Source: Ruminiclostridium sp.
Lineage (GTDB): Bacteria > Bacillota > Clostridia > Oscillospirales > Ruminococcaceae
Assembly (NCBI GenBank): GCA_017935365.1
Contig: JAGBHT010000029.1
Location: forward strand, 1 to 64,000
Reading direction: 5' to 3'
DNA length: 64,000 bases
Shown here: positions 25,071 to 35,480 of the stretch, one piece after another
How positions within the stretch are numbered: position 1 is the stretch's first letter
Layout of the letters: every line of letters begins with the position of its first letter
Translations under genes and position numbers: made by a program
Notes under the pieces: generated by a model
Databases searched by the model: none
Told to the model about the DNA's origin: nothing
Seen by the model: the letters and a program-made list of their open reading frames with translations, nothing else

Positions 25071-25508
25071 TTATAACGTCATCTGCATTTCAATATGCGG
25101 TATTCCGTCTTCAATAAATTCTTCAGATGTCTGTACAAATCCCGCTTTTTCATAAAGAGAACGGGCGTATACCTGAGCTTCGATAGTGATTTTTCCGGCA
25201 CCGAATTTTTCTCTTACCGTATCAATTGCCGCTCTGACAACTTTACTTCCGAGTCTGCATCTGCGTTTAACTGAAATAACCCTGCCGATCGATGCGGTAG
25301 GAAAGGTAACACCCTCGGGCAAAGCCCTTGCGTATGCCGCTATTCCGTCCTCGTCCTCAAGCCATATATGATAAGCCGATTTGTCGGCATCGTCAACTTC
25401 CTGGTAAGGGCAGTTCTGTTCTACAACAAATACCGCTGTCCGTAGTTTGTATATCTCAAAAAGCTCATCTGTTGTAAGTTCAGAAAAGTGTTTAATTACA
25501 AGGTTCAT
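25071..25508 (-). CDS. ElaA-like GNAT acetyltransferase
   Basis: 145 residues, the usual ElaA length. FEIYKLRTAVFVVEQNCPYQEVDDAD is the characteristic N-terminal segment; GRVISVKRRCRLGSKVVRAAI holds the acetyl-CoA loop, and YEKAGFVQTSEEFIEDGIPHIEM the conserved end. Substrate unknown. GGAG precedes the ATG by 9 nt. It runs in the same direction as the AraC gene upstream (57 bp apart) and may be cotranscribed with it. Confidence 0.9.
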   Translation of the reverse strand: MNLVIKHFSELTTDELFEIYKLRTAVFVVEQNCPYQEVDDADKSAYHIWLEDEDGIAAYARALPEGVTFPTASIGRVISVKRRCRLGSKVVRAAIDTVREKFGAGKITIEAQVYARSLYEKAGFVQTSEEFIEDGIPHIEMQMTL

Positions 25509-25565
25509 AATAATTTTCTCCGTGAGTTTTCTTATATTTGAAAGTCGATATGATAACGTTCATTG

Positions 25566-26414
25566 TCAGAAATACCTTGCGCTCTCTTTTCTGTAAGCAC
25601 TGGGGCTTTTGCCTGTGTATGTGTGGAAACACCTGCTGAAATACAGCACGTCCGAAAAGCCGAGCTTATCCGCTATTTCACCTATGCCCATAAGCGTGGA
25701 ACACAGCAGTCGGCAAGCCTCGTCCATTCTTACCGAGTTGTGATACTGTTGCATAGTCACGCCTTTTTCTTTTTTGAACAGATGAGCCATATACTTGTAG
25801 CTTAAGTAAAATTCCTTTTCTATGCTTTCCGAGCTGAACGGTACGGAAAGGTTATCCGAAAGATAGCGGCATATCCTGTCACTGAGTGTAAGATTTTTGG
25901 AAAAGCCCTGTGTGCTTATTGCAAGCGACGATAACAGTGAAAACAGCCTGTAATTGATAAACCATTTCTTGTATGCGTCGTCCGAGTGGGCGTACTCTAT
26001 AAAGCTTTTCAGCTCCTTTTCGGATCGCGAAGAAATGCTGTGAAGATATTTCGGGAGAGTAAGACTGTTTTCGGTCATTGCGTCATAAGTCCCGAGCGGG
26101 GAAGCGTCGGGATAAAACGGCGTTTTGGCATTATCATCGGGGCTTATTTTAAAATGTATAAATATCCACTTCGTACCTTTTTGTATCTTTTTCTTTCCGA
26201 AGTGATGTACACCGTTTTTAAGTATAAGCAGTTCGCCTGCTTTCACCTCATAGTCGGTTTCATCTTCTGTGACACAGATACAGCCGTCAATTACATATAT
26301 CAATACACAAAAATCCGGCACTCTGTCGGTGTGCAGAAAGCTCTCGGATGCCGCAAACAGACCGCATCCGCACAGCCTCGGCAGAGCAATATTATCAAAA
26401 GTTATCTCGTTCAC
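25566..26414 (-). CDS. AraC-family regulator with cupin sensor
   Basis: 282 residues. The N-terminal cupin-like ligand domain (IDGCICVTEDETDYEVKAGELLIL) is followed by a C-terminal double helix-turn-helix (about 185-280: YKMAHLFKKEKGVTMQQY, then IGEIADKLGFSDVLYFSRCFHTYTGKSPSAYRK). Starts with GTG, GGAG 7 nt upstream. Divergent from the GH127 gene with overlapping promoters, so it most likely controls arabinoside use in response to an arabinose-type sugar. Confidence 0.92.
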   Translation of the reverse strand: MNEITFDNIALPRLCGCGLFAASESFLHTDRVPDFCVLIYVIDGCICVTEDETDYEVKAGELLILKNGVHHFGKKKIQKGTKWIFIHFKISPDDNAKTPFYPDASPLGTYDAMTENSLTLPKYLHSISSRSEKELKSFIEYAHSDDAYKKWFINYRLFSLLSSLAISTQGFSKNLTLSDRICRYLSDNLSVPFSSESIEKEFYLSYKYMAHLFKKEKGVTMQQYHNSVRMDEACRLLCSTLMGIGEIADKLGFSDVLYFSRCFHTYTGKSPSAYRKESARYF

Positions 26415-26448
26415 GAATATTCTCCATATTTTTATGCGTTTTATCTAT

Positions 26449-26497
26449 TTGATTAGCTTGCTGATAAGATTATAATACATATAGAAGAGTAAGTCAA
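26449..26497. promoter_or_regulatory. Overlapping divergent promoters of araC-type gene and GH127 gene
   Basis: Plus strand: TTGATT (26449-26454), 16 bp, TATAAT (26471-26476). Minus strand: TTGACT (26497-26492), 17 bp, TATAAT (26474-26469). The two -10 boxes share the palindrome ATTATAAT, so polymerase cannot occupy both. Confidence 0.7.
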
Positions 26498-26526
26498 GCG
26501 AAAGCTTACAGAAACGGAGAATTATT

Positions 26527-28428
26527 ATGATAACACAGGATAACATAAAGGTAACAGGCTATAAGTCAGACGGATTTATCGGAAAGTATCAGAAGCTGAT
26601 ACGCGATACGGTAATTCCTTACCAGTATAGCGTACTGTGCGATGAAGCACCCGATACTGAAAAGAGCCACGTTGTAAAGAACTTTGAGAATGCCGCAAAG
26701 GCGCTCCGCGGCGAAGATGTCGGTGACGGCTTTTACGGAATGGTGTTCCAGGACAGCGATGCGGCAAAGTGGATAGAAGCGGCGGCATATTCGCTTGCAC
26801 TTTATCCCGATGAAAAGCTTTCCGAAACGGTAGATGAGCTTATTGACAAAATCGCCGATGCACAGGACGAGGACGGATATCTTGATACATATTTCACTAT
26901 AAAGGACAGAGATAAGCGCTGGAAGAACCTGCTTGAAGGTCATGAATTATATTGTTCGGGTCACTTGATGGAGGCGGCTTGTGCTTATTATGAAGCCACA
27001 GGCAAGAAAAAGCTCCTTGACGTTATGGAGAAGAACGCAGAGCATATATATAAACACTTTATCACAGAACACAACGAGGGCGTACCCGGTCACCCCGAAG
27101 TTGAACTTGCACTTATGAAGATGTACCGCACAACAGGCAACAAGAAGTGGTTACTGCTGGCAGAGCATTTTATAAACGAGCGCGGTGAAGATCCTCATTT
27201 CTATGAAAAGGAAGCGGCAAAGCGTGACTGGACAGTGTGGGGCAACGACCCTACAGCGCACGACTATCAGCAGAGCGGCAAGCCTGTCAGAGCGCAGAGC
27301 GACGCTACAGGCCACGCAGTAAGAGCAGTATATCTGTACACAGGTATGGCACAGCTTTCCGCAAGGAGCGGCGACAACGCACTGTATGACGCCTGCAAAA
27401 GACTGTGGGAGAGTATCACACGCAGAAGAATGTATGTTACAGGCGGTATCGGCTCAACCGTTTTAGGCGAAGCGTTCAGCGTTGACTATGACCTGCCACC
27501 CGATACTGCTTACGCAGAAACCTGCGCGTCTATCGGACTTATGTTCTTTGCAAACGCAATGCTCAAAAATGAGCTTATAGGCGAATATGCTGACGTTATG
27601 GAAACCGCTTTCTATAATACCGTACTCGGCGGAATGCAACTTGACGGCAAGCGTTTCTTCTATGTAAATCCGCTTGAAGTTGTACCCGGAATATCGGGAG
27701 TATCACCTACTCACCGCCACGATCTTCCCGTAAGACCGAAATGGTATGCCTGCGCTTGTTGCCCGCCTAACGTAGCAAGACTTATTACATCATTCGGTTG
27801 CTATGCTTACGGCGAAAACAGCGATATGAGCTTCTGTCACCTGTACGCAGATGGCGAAGTCAGGTTTGAAAACGGTATGGAGCTTGTCTGCAAGACAGAT
27901 TACCCTTATGATATGACTGTTAATTATTCGGTTGTAAAGGGCGGCAGACTTGCTCTAAGAATTCCCGGCTGGAGCGATACATTCACACTTACGCTTAACG
28001 GCGAAAAGCAGGAACTGAAGCCTATCAACGGTTATGTTATCCTCGCTGTAAAGGACGGCGATGAAGTGAAGCTTGTGCTTTCCGATACGCCCCACTTTGT
28101 ATATCCGTCTGTGAAGATCCCCGCTGTAAGCGGTATGGCGGCAATAAGAAGAGGCCCGCTTGTATATTGCTTTGAGGGCGCAGATAACGGCGATGTGCTG
28201 TCGCTTGCGCTTAAGCGCGGCGGAAAGATAACGGTATGCGAACCTGATGACAATGAGCTGAACGGCGTTACCAAGCTCAAAGTCGAGGCGGTGAGATTTG
28301 ACGATAACAGTAAGCCTTACAGCTTTGAAGAGCCGAAAATAACCGATACACTTGCTATCGCTGTTCCTTATTACACATGGGGCAACAGAGGCGAGAACGC
28401 AATGAGAGTATTCATGCCGCTTTATTGA
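26527..28428 (+). CDS. GH127 beta-L-arabinofuranosidase
   Basis: 633 residues, intracellular. The zinc/thiolate active site of GH127 is intact: GEAF...ETC with Glu315 and Glu331 sixteen residues apart and Cys333, then CACCPPN with Cys411/Cys412, matching the Glu322, Glu338, Cys340, Cys417, Cys418 set of Bifidobacterium HypBA1. The enzyme uses a cysteine nucleophile to release beta-L-arabinofuranose from plant hydroxyproline-rich glycoproteins or arabinans. GGAG 8 nt before the ATG. Transcribed away from its presumed AraC regulator. Confidence 0.95.
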   Translation: MITQDNIKVTGYKSDGFIGKYQKLIRDTVIPYQYSVLCDEAPDTEKSHVVKNFENAAKALRGEDVGDGFYGMVFQDSDAAKWIEAAAYSLALYPDEKLSETVDELIDKIADAQDEDGYLDTYFTIKDRDKRWKNLLEGHELYCSGHLMEAACAYYEATGKKKLLDVMEKNAEHIYKHFITEHNEGVPGHPEVELALMKMYRTTGNKKWLLLAEHFINERGEDPHFYEKEAAKRDWTVWGNDPTAHDYQQSGKPVRAQSDATGHAVRAVYLYTGMAQLSARSGDNALYDACKRLWESITRRRMYVTGGIGSTVLGEAFSVDYDLPPDTAYAETCASIGLMFFANAMLKNELIGEYADVMETAFYNTVLGGMQLDGKRFFYVNPLEVVPGISGVSPTHRHDLPVRPKWYACACCPPNVARLITSFGCYAYGENSDMSFCHLYADGEVRFENGMELVCKTDYPYDMTVNYSVVKGGRLALRIPGWSDTFTLTLNGEKQELKPINGYVILAVKDGDEVKLVLSDTPHFVYPSVKIPAVSGMAAIRRGPLVYCFEGADNGDVLSLALKRGGKITVCEPDDNELNGVTKLKVEAVRFDDNSKPYSFEEPKITDTLAIAVPYYTWGNRGENAMRVFMPLY

Positions 28429-28447
28429 AAGTAAAAACGTAAAAGAA

Positions 28448-28475
28448 ACACCGTATGGAAAAATCCATACGGTGT
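28448..28475 (+). repeat. Hairpin, left duplicate flanking repeat copy 2
   Basis: Perfect 12-bp stem (ACACCGTATGGA with its complement, AAAA loop), 19 bp after the GH127 stop, now followed directly by repeat sequence rather than by T residues. The right duplicate at 28644-28671 differs by one loop base. Confidence 0.85.
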
Positions 28476-28643
28476 CAGACTGTCGATAAACCTATATAAT
28501 TTTTAAAAATGGGGTTTGGGGCGTAGCCCCAAGCGGGGTGAGGGCGGCAGCCCCACACTCAGCCCCTTTCCAGGGAAAGGGGTTTGGGGATAGGGATTGT
28601 AAGTTAGAAGCTGATTTCAAAAACAGACTTTTTCTATAAGCTG
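28476..28643 (+). repeat. GC-rich palindromic repeat, copy 2, with flanks
   Basis: The core at 28505-28598 runs from AAAAATGGGGTTTGGGG to GGGGATAGGGATT and holds three nested palindromes (GGGGCGTAGCCCC, GGGCGGCAGCCCC and CCCCTTTCC...GGAAAGGGG). Outer flanks conserved with copy 4 are CAGACTGTCGA on the left and AAAACAGACTTTTTCTA on the right. No ORF. It lies between two copies of the same hairpin. Confidence 0.85.
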
Positions 28644-28678
28644 ACACCGTATGGAAAGATCCATACGGTGTATTTTTA
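28644..28678 (+). terminator. GH127 terminator, right duplicate hairpin
   Basis: Same 12-bp stem as 28448-28475 (loop AAGA), here followed by ATTTTTAT, so this copy keeps the T run of a functional plus-strand terminator. Confidence 0.8.
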
Positions 28679-28706
28679 TATCTGTTGGGACAGACAGGAC
28701 AGCTTA

Positions 28707-29438
28707 TCAGTCCATATCCCAGTTATGCCATACATTCTGTACGTCATCGTTGTCTTCGAGTGTTTCGAGGAGGAGTCCCATCTTCTTTATCTGATCTTCA
28801 TCTGTAAGAGTTGTGTATGTAGAGGGAACCTGTTCAGCATCTGCGGAAACTACCGTGTAGCCCATATCTCTCAGTGCGTTTGCAACATTTTCAACTTCCT
28901 TAGGATCTGTTGTGATCTCTACACAGCCGTCCTCAAAGCTGAAGTCATCTCCGCCTGCTTCAAGGATATCTTCCATAGCCTTGTCTTCGTCAATTGTGCC
29001 TTCTTCGTTATCGAGAACGATAATGCCCTTTAAGCTGAACATGAATGATACACAGCCGCTTGTACCCATATTGCCGCCGAACTTGTCAAAGTAGTGACGG
29101 ATCTCGCCTGCTGTTCTGTTTCTGTTATCTGTAAGGCAGTCAACTATAACAGCTACACCGTTGGGACCGTAGCCCTCGTATACGCAGTTCTCATAGTCGT
29201 TCTTTTCTCCGCCGCCTACAGCCTTCTTTATAAGTCTGTCGATGTTATCGTTGGGGATATTGTTTGACTTAGCCTTCTGGATAAGTGTAGCGAGCTTTGC
29301 ATTGTTGTTGGGATCTCCGCCGCCTTCCTTGATGGCAACGATTATCTCACGGCTGATCTTGGTAAATACCTTAGCTCTTGCGCCGTCCTTTTCACCTTTT
29401 TTTCTCTTGATGGTGCTCCATTTTGAGTGTCCTGACAT
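28707..29438 (-). CDS. YebC/PmpR-family translation/transcription factor
   Basis: 243 residues, full length. MSGHSKWSTIKRKKGEKDGARAKVFTKISREI is the strongly conserved start of the family, followed by GGGDPNNNAKLATLIQKAKSNNIPNDNI. YebC proteins ease ribosome stalling at proline stretches, and some act as regulators. Last gene of the obgE-mrnC-yitT-yebC run on the minus strand, 23 bp after the YitT-like gene. Confidence 0.95.
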   Translation of the reverse strand: MSGHSKWSTIKRKKGEKDGARAKVFTKISREIIVAIKEGGGDPNNNAKLATLIQKAKSNNIPNDNIDRLIKKAVGGGEKNDYENCVYEGYGPNGVAVIVDCLTDNRNRTAGEIRHYFDKFGGNMGTSGCVSFMFSLKGIIVLDNEEGTIDEDKAMEDILEAGGDDFSFEDGCVEITTDPKEVENVANALRDMGYTVVSADAEQVPSTYTTLTDEDQIKKMGLLLETLEDNDDVQNVWHNWDMD

Positions 29439-29461
29439 ATCGGTTTTTCCTTTCTGTTATA

Positions 29462-30313
29462 TCAATTTATCTCTTTGAAACCTTTTCCGAGCACTTCCTT
29501 AGCACTCGTAATTATCATAAAAGCCGACTCGTCGACTTCTTTTACATAACGTTTGACTTTTACATAGTCATTTTTTCTTACTGCACAGCAGATGACCTGT
29601 TTGTCGTCACCGCTGTATGCGCCCTTTCCGCTGAGGAAAGTTACGCCCTTTCCTGCGTTCATTATTTTCTTTGAGATCTCTTCGGACTTGTCGCTGAATA
29701 TCAGCAGCATTTTACCTTCATAGCTTCCGTACACGATGATATCGATAACTTTTGATGATACAAAGATAGCGATTATGGCATACAGCGCCGATTCTATCTT
29801 GCCGAAAACAAGGGTTGCGAACACAATAACCGCAAAGTCGGTCGCAAAGGTTATAGCACCTATGCTAATATGCGGAAAGCGCTTGTATATAAGGCGGTTT
29901 AATATATCGGTACCGCCGCCCGTACCCTCGCGGGAGTAGCAAAGTCCAAGACCCGCGCCGATAAGCAGTCCGCCGAATATAGCCGCAAGCATTTCGTTTC
30001 CCTCATAGTGGGGAAGATAAGCGAATACATAGTCGGTCGCAATAGTGATAGTGACAATCGAAAGCAGTGTCTTGAACATCAGCTTTCTGCCGAGAAATAT
30101 AAAGCCTATCACTATAAGCGGAACGTTTACAATAAAGTAAAGCACACCTTCGCTAAGCCCGGTAAGATGAGCCAGAGCAACGCATATTCCCGATGCGCCG
30201 CCCGGTGCAATGCCGTTGGGTGCGGTAAAAGTCTTAAGACCGCATGAGAATATAAAACTTGAAATTATAATGACCGTAATGTCGATCAGCGTGCGTTTTG
30301 TTGTTGCCTTCAT
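29462..30313 (-). CDS. YitT-family membrane protein
   Basis: 283 residues: five or six membrane segments (YitT_membrane, DUF161) and a soluble C-terminal DUF2179 domain (about 200-283, CAVRKNDYVKVKRYVKEVDESAFMIITSAKEVLGKGF). GIAPGGASGICVALAHLTG and REGTGGGTDILNRL are family motifs. Function unclear, possibly transport or sensing. GAAGGA precedes the ATG. In operon with obgE and mrnC. Confidence 0.92.
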   Translation of the reverse strand: MKATTKRTLIDITVIIISSFIFSCGLKTFTAPNGIAPGGASGICVALAHLTGLSEGVLYFIVNVPLIVIGFIFLGRKLMFKTLLSIVTITIATDYVFAYLPHYEGNEMLAAIFGGLLIGAGLGLCYSREGTGGGTDILNRLIYKRFPHISIGAITFATDFAVIVFATLVFGKIESALYAIIAIFVSSKVIDIIVYGSYEGKMLLIFSDKSEEISKKIMNAGKGVTFLSGKGAYSGDDKQVICCAVRKNDYVKVKRYVKEVDESAFMIITSAKEVLGKGFKEIN

Positions 30314-30333
30314 TGTAATCCTTCTCTCGCAAG

Positions 30334-32033
<1,700 letters not shown>

Positions 32034-32090
32034 TCACTTCTGCTTTTATTCTGTACTGAAATGCACAGAAAATGCAAGACCGCTTAATAC

Positions 32091-32119
32091 ACAAAAAAGG
32101 CGGGGAATATACCCGCCTT
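32091..32119 (-). terminator. Terminator of the rplU-prp-rpmA operon
   Basis: Stem AAGGCGGG/CCCGCCTT (32097-32104 and 32112-32119) followed on the minus strand by TTTTTTT, 14 bp after rpmA. Confidence 0.88.
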
Positions 32120-32132
32120 GATTGATTTGAGA

Positions 32133-32411
32133 TTAGTCAGCGTAAACGCTAACCTGCTTGCGATCCTTGCCGAGGCGTTCAAACTTTACCTTGCCGCTTG
32201 TAAGAGCGAATAATGTATCATCAGAACCACGACCTACGTTGTTACCTGCGTGAATGTGTGTGCCTCTCTGACGAACGAGGATGTTACCTGCGAGAACGTA
32301 CTGACCGTCTGCACGCTTAACACCGAGTCGCTTTGATTCGCTGTCACGACCGTTCTTTGTAGAACCCATACCTTTTTTATGAGCAAAGTGCTGTAAGCTG
32401 ATTTTAATCAT
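32133..32411 (-). CDS. rpmA: 50S ribosomal protein bL27 with cleavable N-terminus
   Basis: 92 residues from the ATG at 32411 (GAAAGGAAAA upstream). It begins [20 protein letters not shown]: the segment through LQHFA is the Firmicute-type leader that the Prp protease removes so that the mature protein reaches the peptidyl-transferase centre. The prp gene lies immediately upstream. Structural 50S protein. Confidence 0.97.
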   Translation of the reverse strand: MIKISLQHFAHKKGMGSTKNGRDSESKRLGVKRADGQYVLAGNILVRQRGTHIHAGNNVGRGSDDTLFALTSGKVKFERLGKDRKQVSVYAD

Positions 32412-32437
32412 ATCTGTTTTCCTTTCATCCTGTGTTA

Positions 32438-32761
32438 TTAACACTGTTCGGTGCGGACATCTATATGTCCGTATTCTTCTTCAAGAATTGTAAGATGTGT
32501 GTAAAAGGATTTTAACATTGTGCAGGCGTCATCCACAAAAGGAGGTTTCAGCCTGAACTTTGCATATCCGTCTTTGTCGGGACGTATGTCCATATCGGCG
32601 GCTACACTGAAAAAATCCGTTATCGTATTTACCGTAAGCATAAGAGCGCTTGACACGCCTGCACAGATTATATCGTTTCCGCTTTCTGCGTAACCCGAAT
32701 GACCTTTAACGGTAAACCCGATGAATCTTTCGCCTTTTACGGCGAATACAGCCTTGATCAT
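32438..32761 (-). CDS. prp: Ribosomal-processing cysteine protease Prp
   Basis: 107 residues. The His and Cys of the active site lie in [19 protein letters not shown]. Prp cuts the N-terminal leader of bL27 after LxxFA. Encoded between rplU and rpmA in the classical Firmicute order, 5 bp after rplU. Confidence 0.95.
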   Translation of the reverse strand: MIKAVFAVKGERFIGFTVKGHSGYAESGNDIICAGVSSALMLTVNTITDFFSVAADMDIRPDKDGYAKFRLKPPFVDDACTMLKSFYTHLTILEEEYGHIDVRTEQC

Positions 32762-32766
32762 CAGAC

Positions 32767-33072
32767 TTATGCGTTGATAGCTTCGATCTTGATCTTGCTG
32801 TAGGGCTGTCTGTGACCCATCTTGCGCTTGCTGCTCTTCTTGGGCTTGTATGTGAATACAGTAACCTTCTTAGCCTTGCCGTTCTTGATGAGAGAAGCCT
32901 TTACGCTTGCACCGTCAACGTAGGGAGCACCAACTACTGCGCCGTCATCCTTACCAACCATGATAACCTTGTCGATTGTGAACTCGCCTTCAACGTCGAG
33001 CTTTTCAACGAAGATCTCATCGCCTTCTTTTACCTGATACTGTTTTCCGCCTGTTTCGATAATTGCGTACAT
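32767..33072 (-). CDS. rplU: 50S ribosomal protein bL21
   Basis: 101 residues, complete: [25 protein letters not shown] at the start and [18 protein letters not shown] near the end are bL21 signatures. First gene of rplU-prp-rpmA. Its ~110-nt leader (33073-33178) may hold an L21-type autoregulatory structure; I can see only that the leader is long and unused for coding. Confidence 0.97.
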   Translation of the reverse strand: MYAIIETGGKQYQVKEGDEIFVEKLDVEGEFTIDKVIMVGKDDGAVVGAPYVDGASVKASLIKNGKAKKVTVFTYKPKKSSKRKMGHRQPYSKIKIEAINA

Positions 33073-33180
33073 TGTTTCAAACCTTTCTTGCCTTTCGGCA
33101 TCTTGTAAAATTCTCGCTGCTTGAGGTGAAACCGCTTATTTAAGCCGTTTTCTTTATGACCCTGCACATGCGGCGATATT

Positions 33181-33217
33181 ATTATATCAAAAAGAAAACG
33201 CTTTGTCAAGCGTTTTC
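33181..33217 (-). promoter_or_regulatory. Composite ychF terminator and rplU promoter
   Basis: A perfect 10-bp stem (GAAAACGCTT, 33194-33203, with 33208-33217) is followed on the minus strand by TTTTTG, making a terminator for ychF. The rplU -35 TTGACA (33209-33204) lies in its apical loop and arm, and TATAAT (33186-33181) follows with a 17-bp spacer that includes the T run. Confidence 0.8.
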
Positions 33218-33274
33218 TTCCGATTTTTATTATACAGAGCCGATGAACAAATTATTTGTGCATCGGTTTAGTAA

Positions 33275-34369
33275 TCAGACGTTGAATCTGAACAGTACAA
33301 CGTCGCCGTCACGCATAACGTAGTCCTTGCCCTCAAGACGTACAAGTCCCTTTTCCTTAGCCGCCGCCATACTGCCGCAAGCCATAAGATCGTCAAACGA
33401 AACGATTTCCGCTCTGATGAAGCCTTTTTCAAAGTCGGTGTGGATCTTGCCTGCCGCCTGAGGAGCCTTTGTGCCGTTTGTGATAGTCCATGCGCGGACT
33501 TCCTGAACACCGGCGGTAAGATATGAGATAAGACCGAGCAGGCTGTATCCCTGCTTAATTATACGATTAAGACCGGATTCCTTAAGTCCGAGTTCTGACA
33601 GGAACATCTCTTTATCCTCAGCCGACATATCGGCAATTTCAGCCTCGATCTGTGCGCAGATAGGAAGTACGACGCTGTTTTCAACCTTTGCAATCTCGCA
33701 TACAGCCTTATACTGTTCGTTCTTCTCGATATCGCCTGTGAAGTCGGATTCCGAGAGATTTGCGGCATAAATTACGGGCTTGTTTGAAAGCAGGGGAGAA
33801 GCCTTTACCATTTCAAGCTCGGATTCTGTGTAAGGGTATGATCTTGCGGATTTGCCCTCTTCGAGATGAGCAAGAAGTTTTTCAAGGAACTCAACTTCAG
33901 CCGCAAGGCTCTTGTCGCCCTTCATCTGCTTCTTTTCCCTGTCGATACGGCGCTGTACTATTTCAATATCCGAGAAGATAAGCTCAAGATTGATCGTTTC
34001 GATATCTCTTGCCGCTCCTATCTTGCCGTCAACGTGAATTATGTTGTCGTCCTCAAAGCAACGTACAACGTGAACGATAGCGTCGACCTCACGGATATTC
34101 GACAGGAACTTGTTGCCGAGTCCCTCGCCCTTTGATGCGCCCTTTACAAGACCTGCGATGTCAACGAATTCAAGCGTTGCGGGTGTGAACTTTTCGGGGT
34201 TGTACATCTTTGCCAGAGCGTCAAGACGTTCATCGGGGACTGATACGATGCCGACGTTCGGCTCTATTGTGCAGAAAGGATAGTTTGCAGATTCTGCTCC
34301 TGCGTTTGTAAGTGCATTGAACAAGGTGCTTTTGCCGACGTTCGGCAGACCTACCATACCAAGCTTCAT
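33275..34369 (-). CDS. ychF: Redox-regulated ATPase YchF
   Basis: 364 residues, full length. GLPNVGKSTLFNALTNAGAESANYPFCTIEPN is the P-loop and switch region; NLSE replaces the NKxD of true GTPases, explaining ATP preference; the coiled-coil and C-terminal TGS domain (GKIHTDFEKGFIRAEIV) are present. Ribosome-associated Obg-like ATPase. Own promoter TTGAAA (34449-34444)/TATACT (34426-34421), spacer 17. Confidence 0.97.
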   Translation of the reverse strand: MKLGMVGLPNVGKSTLFNALTNAGAESANYPFCTIEPNVGIVSVPDERLDALAKMYNPEKFTPATLEFVDIAGLVKGASKGEGLGNKFLSNIREVDAIVHVVRCFEDDNIIHVDGKIGAARDIETINLELIFSDIEIVQRRIDREKKQMKGDKSLAAEVEFLEKLLAHLEEGKSARSYPYTESELEMVKASPLLSNKPVIYAANLSESDFTGDIEKNEQYKAVCEIAKVENSVVLPICAQIEAEIADMSAEDKEMFLSELGLKESGLNRIIKQGYSLLGLISYLTAGVQEVRAWTITNGTKAPQAAGKIHTDFEKGFIRAEIVSFDDLMACGSMAAAKEKGLVRLEGKDYVMRDGDVVLFRFNV

Positions 34370-34420
34370 TTATATAGTCAACCTTTCTTTAAGCGGTGTA
34401 CCGCTGTGATAATCCAATAC

Positions 34421-34449
34421 AGTATAACACTAAATCCGACTTTTTTCAA
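34421..34449 (-). promoter_or_regulatory. ychF promoter
   Basis: Minus-strand TTGAAA (34449-34444) and TATACT (34426-34421) with a 17-bp spacer. Confidence 0.75.
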
Positions 34450-34467
34450 GTGGTAAACGATAATTTG

Positions 34468-34496
34468 TTGACTTGAAGTGTAAAGTTTAGTATAAT
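34468..34496 (+). promoter_or_regulatory. Promoter of the NERD gene
   Basis: TTGACT (34468-34473) and TATAAT (34491-34496), spacer 17 bp, divergent from ychF. Confidence 0.8.
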
Positions 34497-34519
34497 GAGT
34501 ACATAAAGGTGGTGGTTTT

Positions 34520-35260
34520 TTGCCTGACATATATAAACACGGTCACGACAACTTCAAGAAGATAACGCTTTTATTTATTCTCCAGGTTATTCTGGGCGTT
34601 CTGCCGTTTATTCTCCTGGTGGTTTATATAGGCTTTGCGCTGAACTCAAATGCGGTGCTTGGATATATTTTCATTGCGGTGATGGCAGTAACAGCCGCAC
34701 TGAATTTCACTATAACAAAACGTTACAACGTCCTGCTTTCCGGATTCAAAGGCGAAAAATCGCTTATGAAAACGGTAAAGAAGCTTGGTAGCGGTTACAC
34801 CGTGTTTTCAAATCTTCCTGTCAGGTATAAGAAGAACAGAAGTGAGATAGATCTGTTGGTGCTATGTGAAAGATACATTATTATAATAGAAGTAAAAAAT
34901 CATTCCGGCTATATCTACGGCAACCATAAAGACGAAAAATGGACACAGAGAAAGATTTACCGCGGAGGTAAAACTACTGAAACAGATATGACAAATCCGA
35001 TCCGTCAGATGCGCCGTCAGCGTGACATCATAAAATCAATTCTCCGTGCAAATGATCTTGACCAGTGGGTCGATACGGTACTTTATTTTTCTGCCCCGAC
35101 CGTTCATCTCTATCTTGACTTAAACGACAGCGACAATGTATGCTCAAGTGAAAAAGAACTGCTTGAATTTCTGCGTACCTATCAATCACCCAAGCCTATC
35201 GACCCGGACAAGCTTGAAAAGATCAAACTGCTTTTCAAAGATATGTGTTCAAATAAATAA
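34520..35260 (+). CDS. Membrane-anchored NERD-domain protein
   Basis: 246 residues. Two membrane segments (about 17-38 and 43-63), then a NERD (nuclease-related) domain with a PD-(D/E)XK-like core: G-x-x-x-E-K at 78-81, EIDLLVL and IIIIEVKNHSG (D and E-V-K), and MTNPIRQMRRQRD. NERD proteins occur in plasmids and DNA-processing systems; activity is rarely shown. Begins with TTG; AAAGGTGG lies 7-10 nt upstream and there is no ATG nearby. Monocistronic with a clear terminator. Confidence 0.88.
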   Translation: MPDIYKHGHDNFKKITLLFILQVILGVLPFILLVVYIGFALNSNAVLGYIFIAVMAVTAALNFTITKRYNVLLSGFKGEKSLMKTVKKLGSGYTVFSNLPVRYKKNRSEIDLLVLCERYIIIIEVKNHSGYIYGNHKDEKWTQRKIYRGGKTTETDMTNPIRQMRRQRDIIKSILRANDLDQWVDTVLYFSAPTVHLYLDLNDSDNVCSSEKELLEFLRTYQSPKPIDPDKLEKIKLLFKDMCSNK

Positions 35261-35266
35261 TGCTAT

Positions 35267-35298
35267 ATTCCCGATGCTACCACATCGGGAATTTTTAT
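35267..35298 (+). terminator. Terminator of the NERD gene
   Basis: Stem ATTCCCGATG/CATCGGGAAT (35267-35276 and 35283-35292), then TTTTATA. Confidence 0.88.
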
Positions 35299-35480
35299 AT
35301 TGCGTATTTGAGTAAACGTTTACCATACCCGTTTTTATTTACAGTAAAATTATTGCAGTAAAATGTCAGTAAACCGCAAAATCGCAAACATTTGTTGTGC
35401 AATATGCATAAAACAGAGACGATATCTTATAAATTTTTCACAATTTTTGCGTTTCTATACAATAAACAGCTTGCAAGCGA

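Noticed and set aside
28476..28643. GC-rich repeats as a CRISPR array or riboswitch
   Set aside because: Copies are single and far apart with no spacers, occur in both orientations and are not at gene starts in a consistent way.
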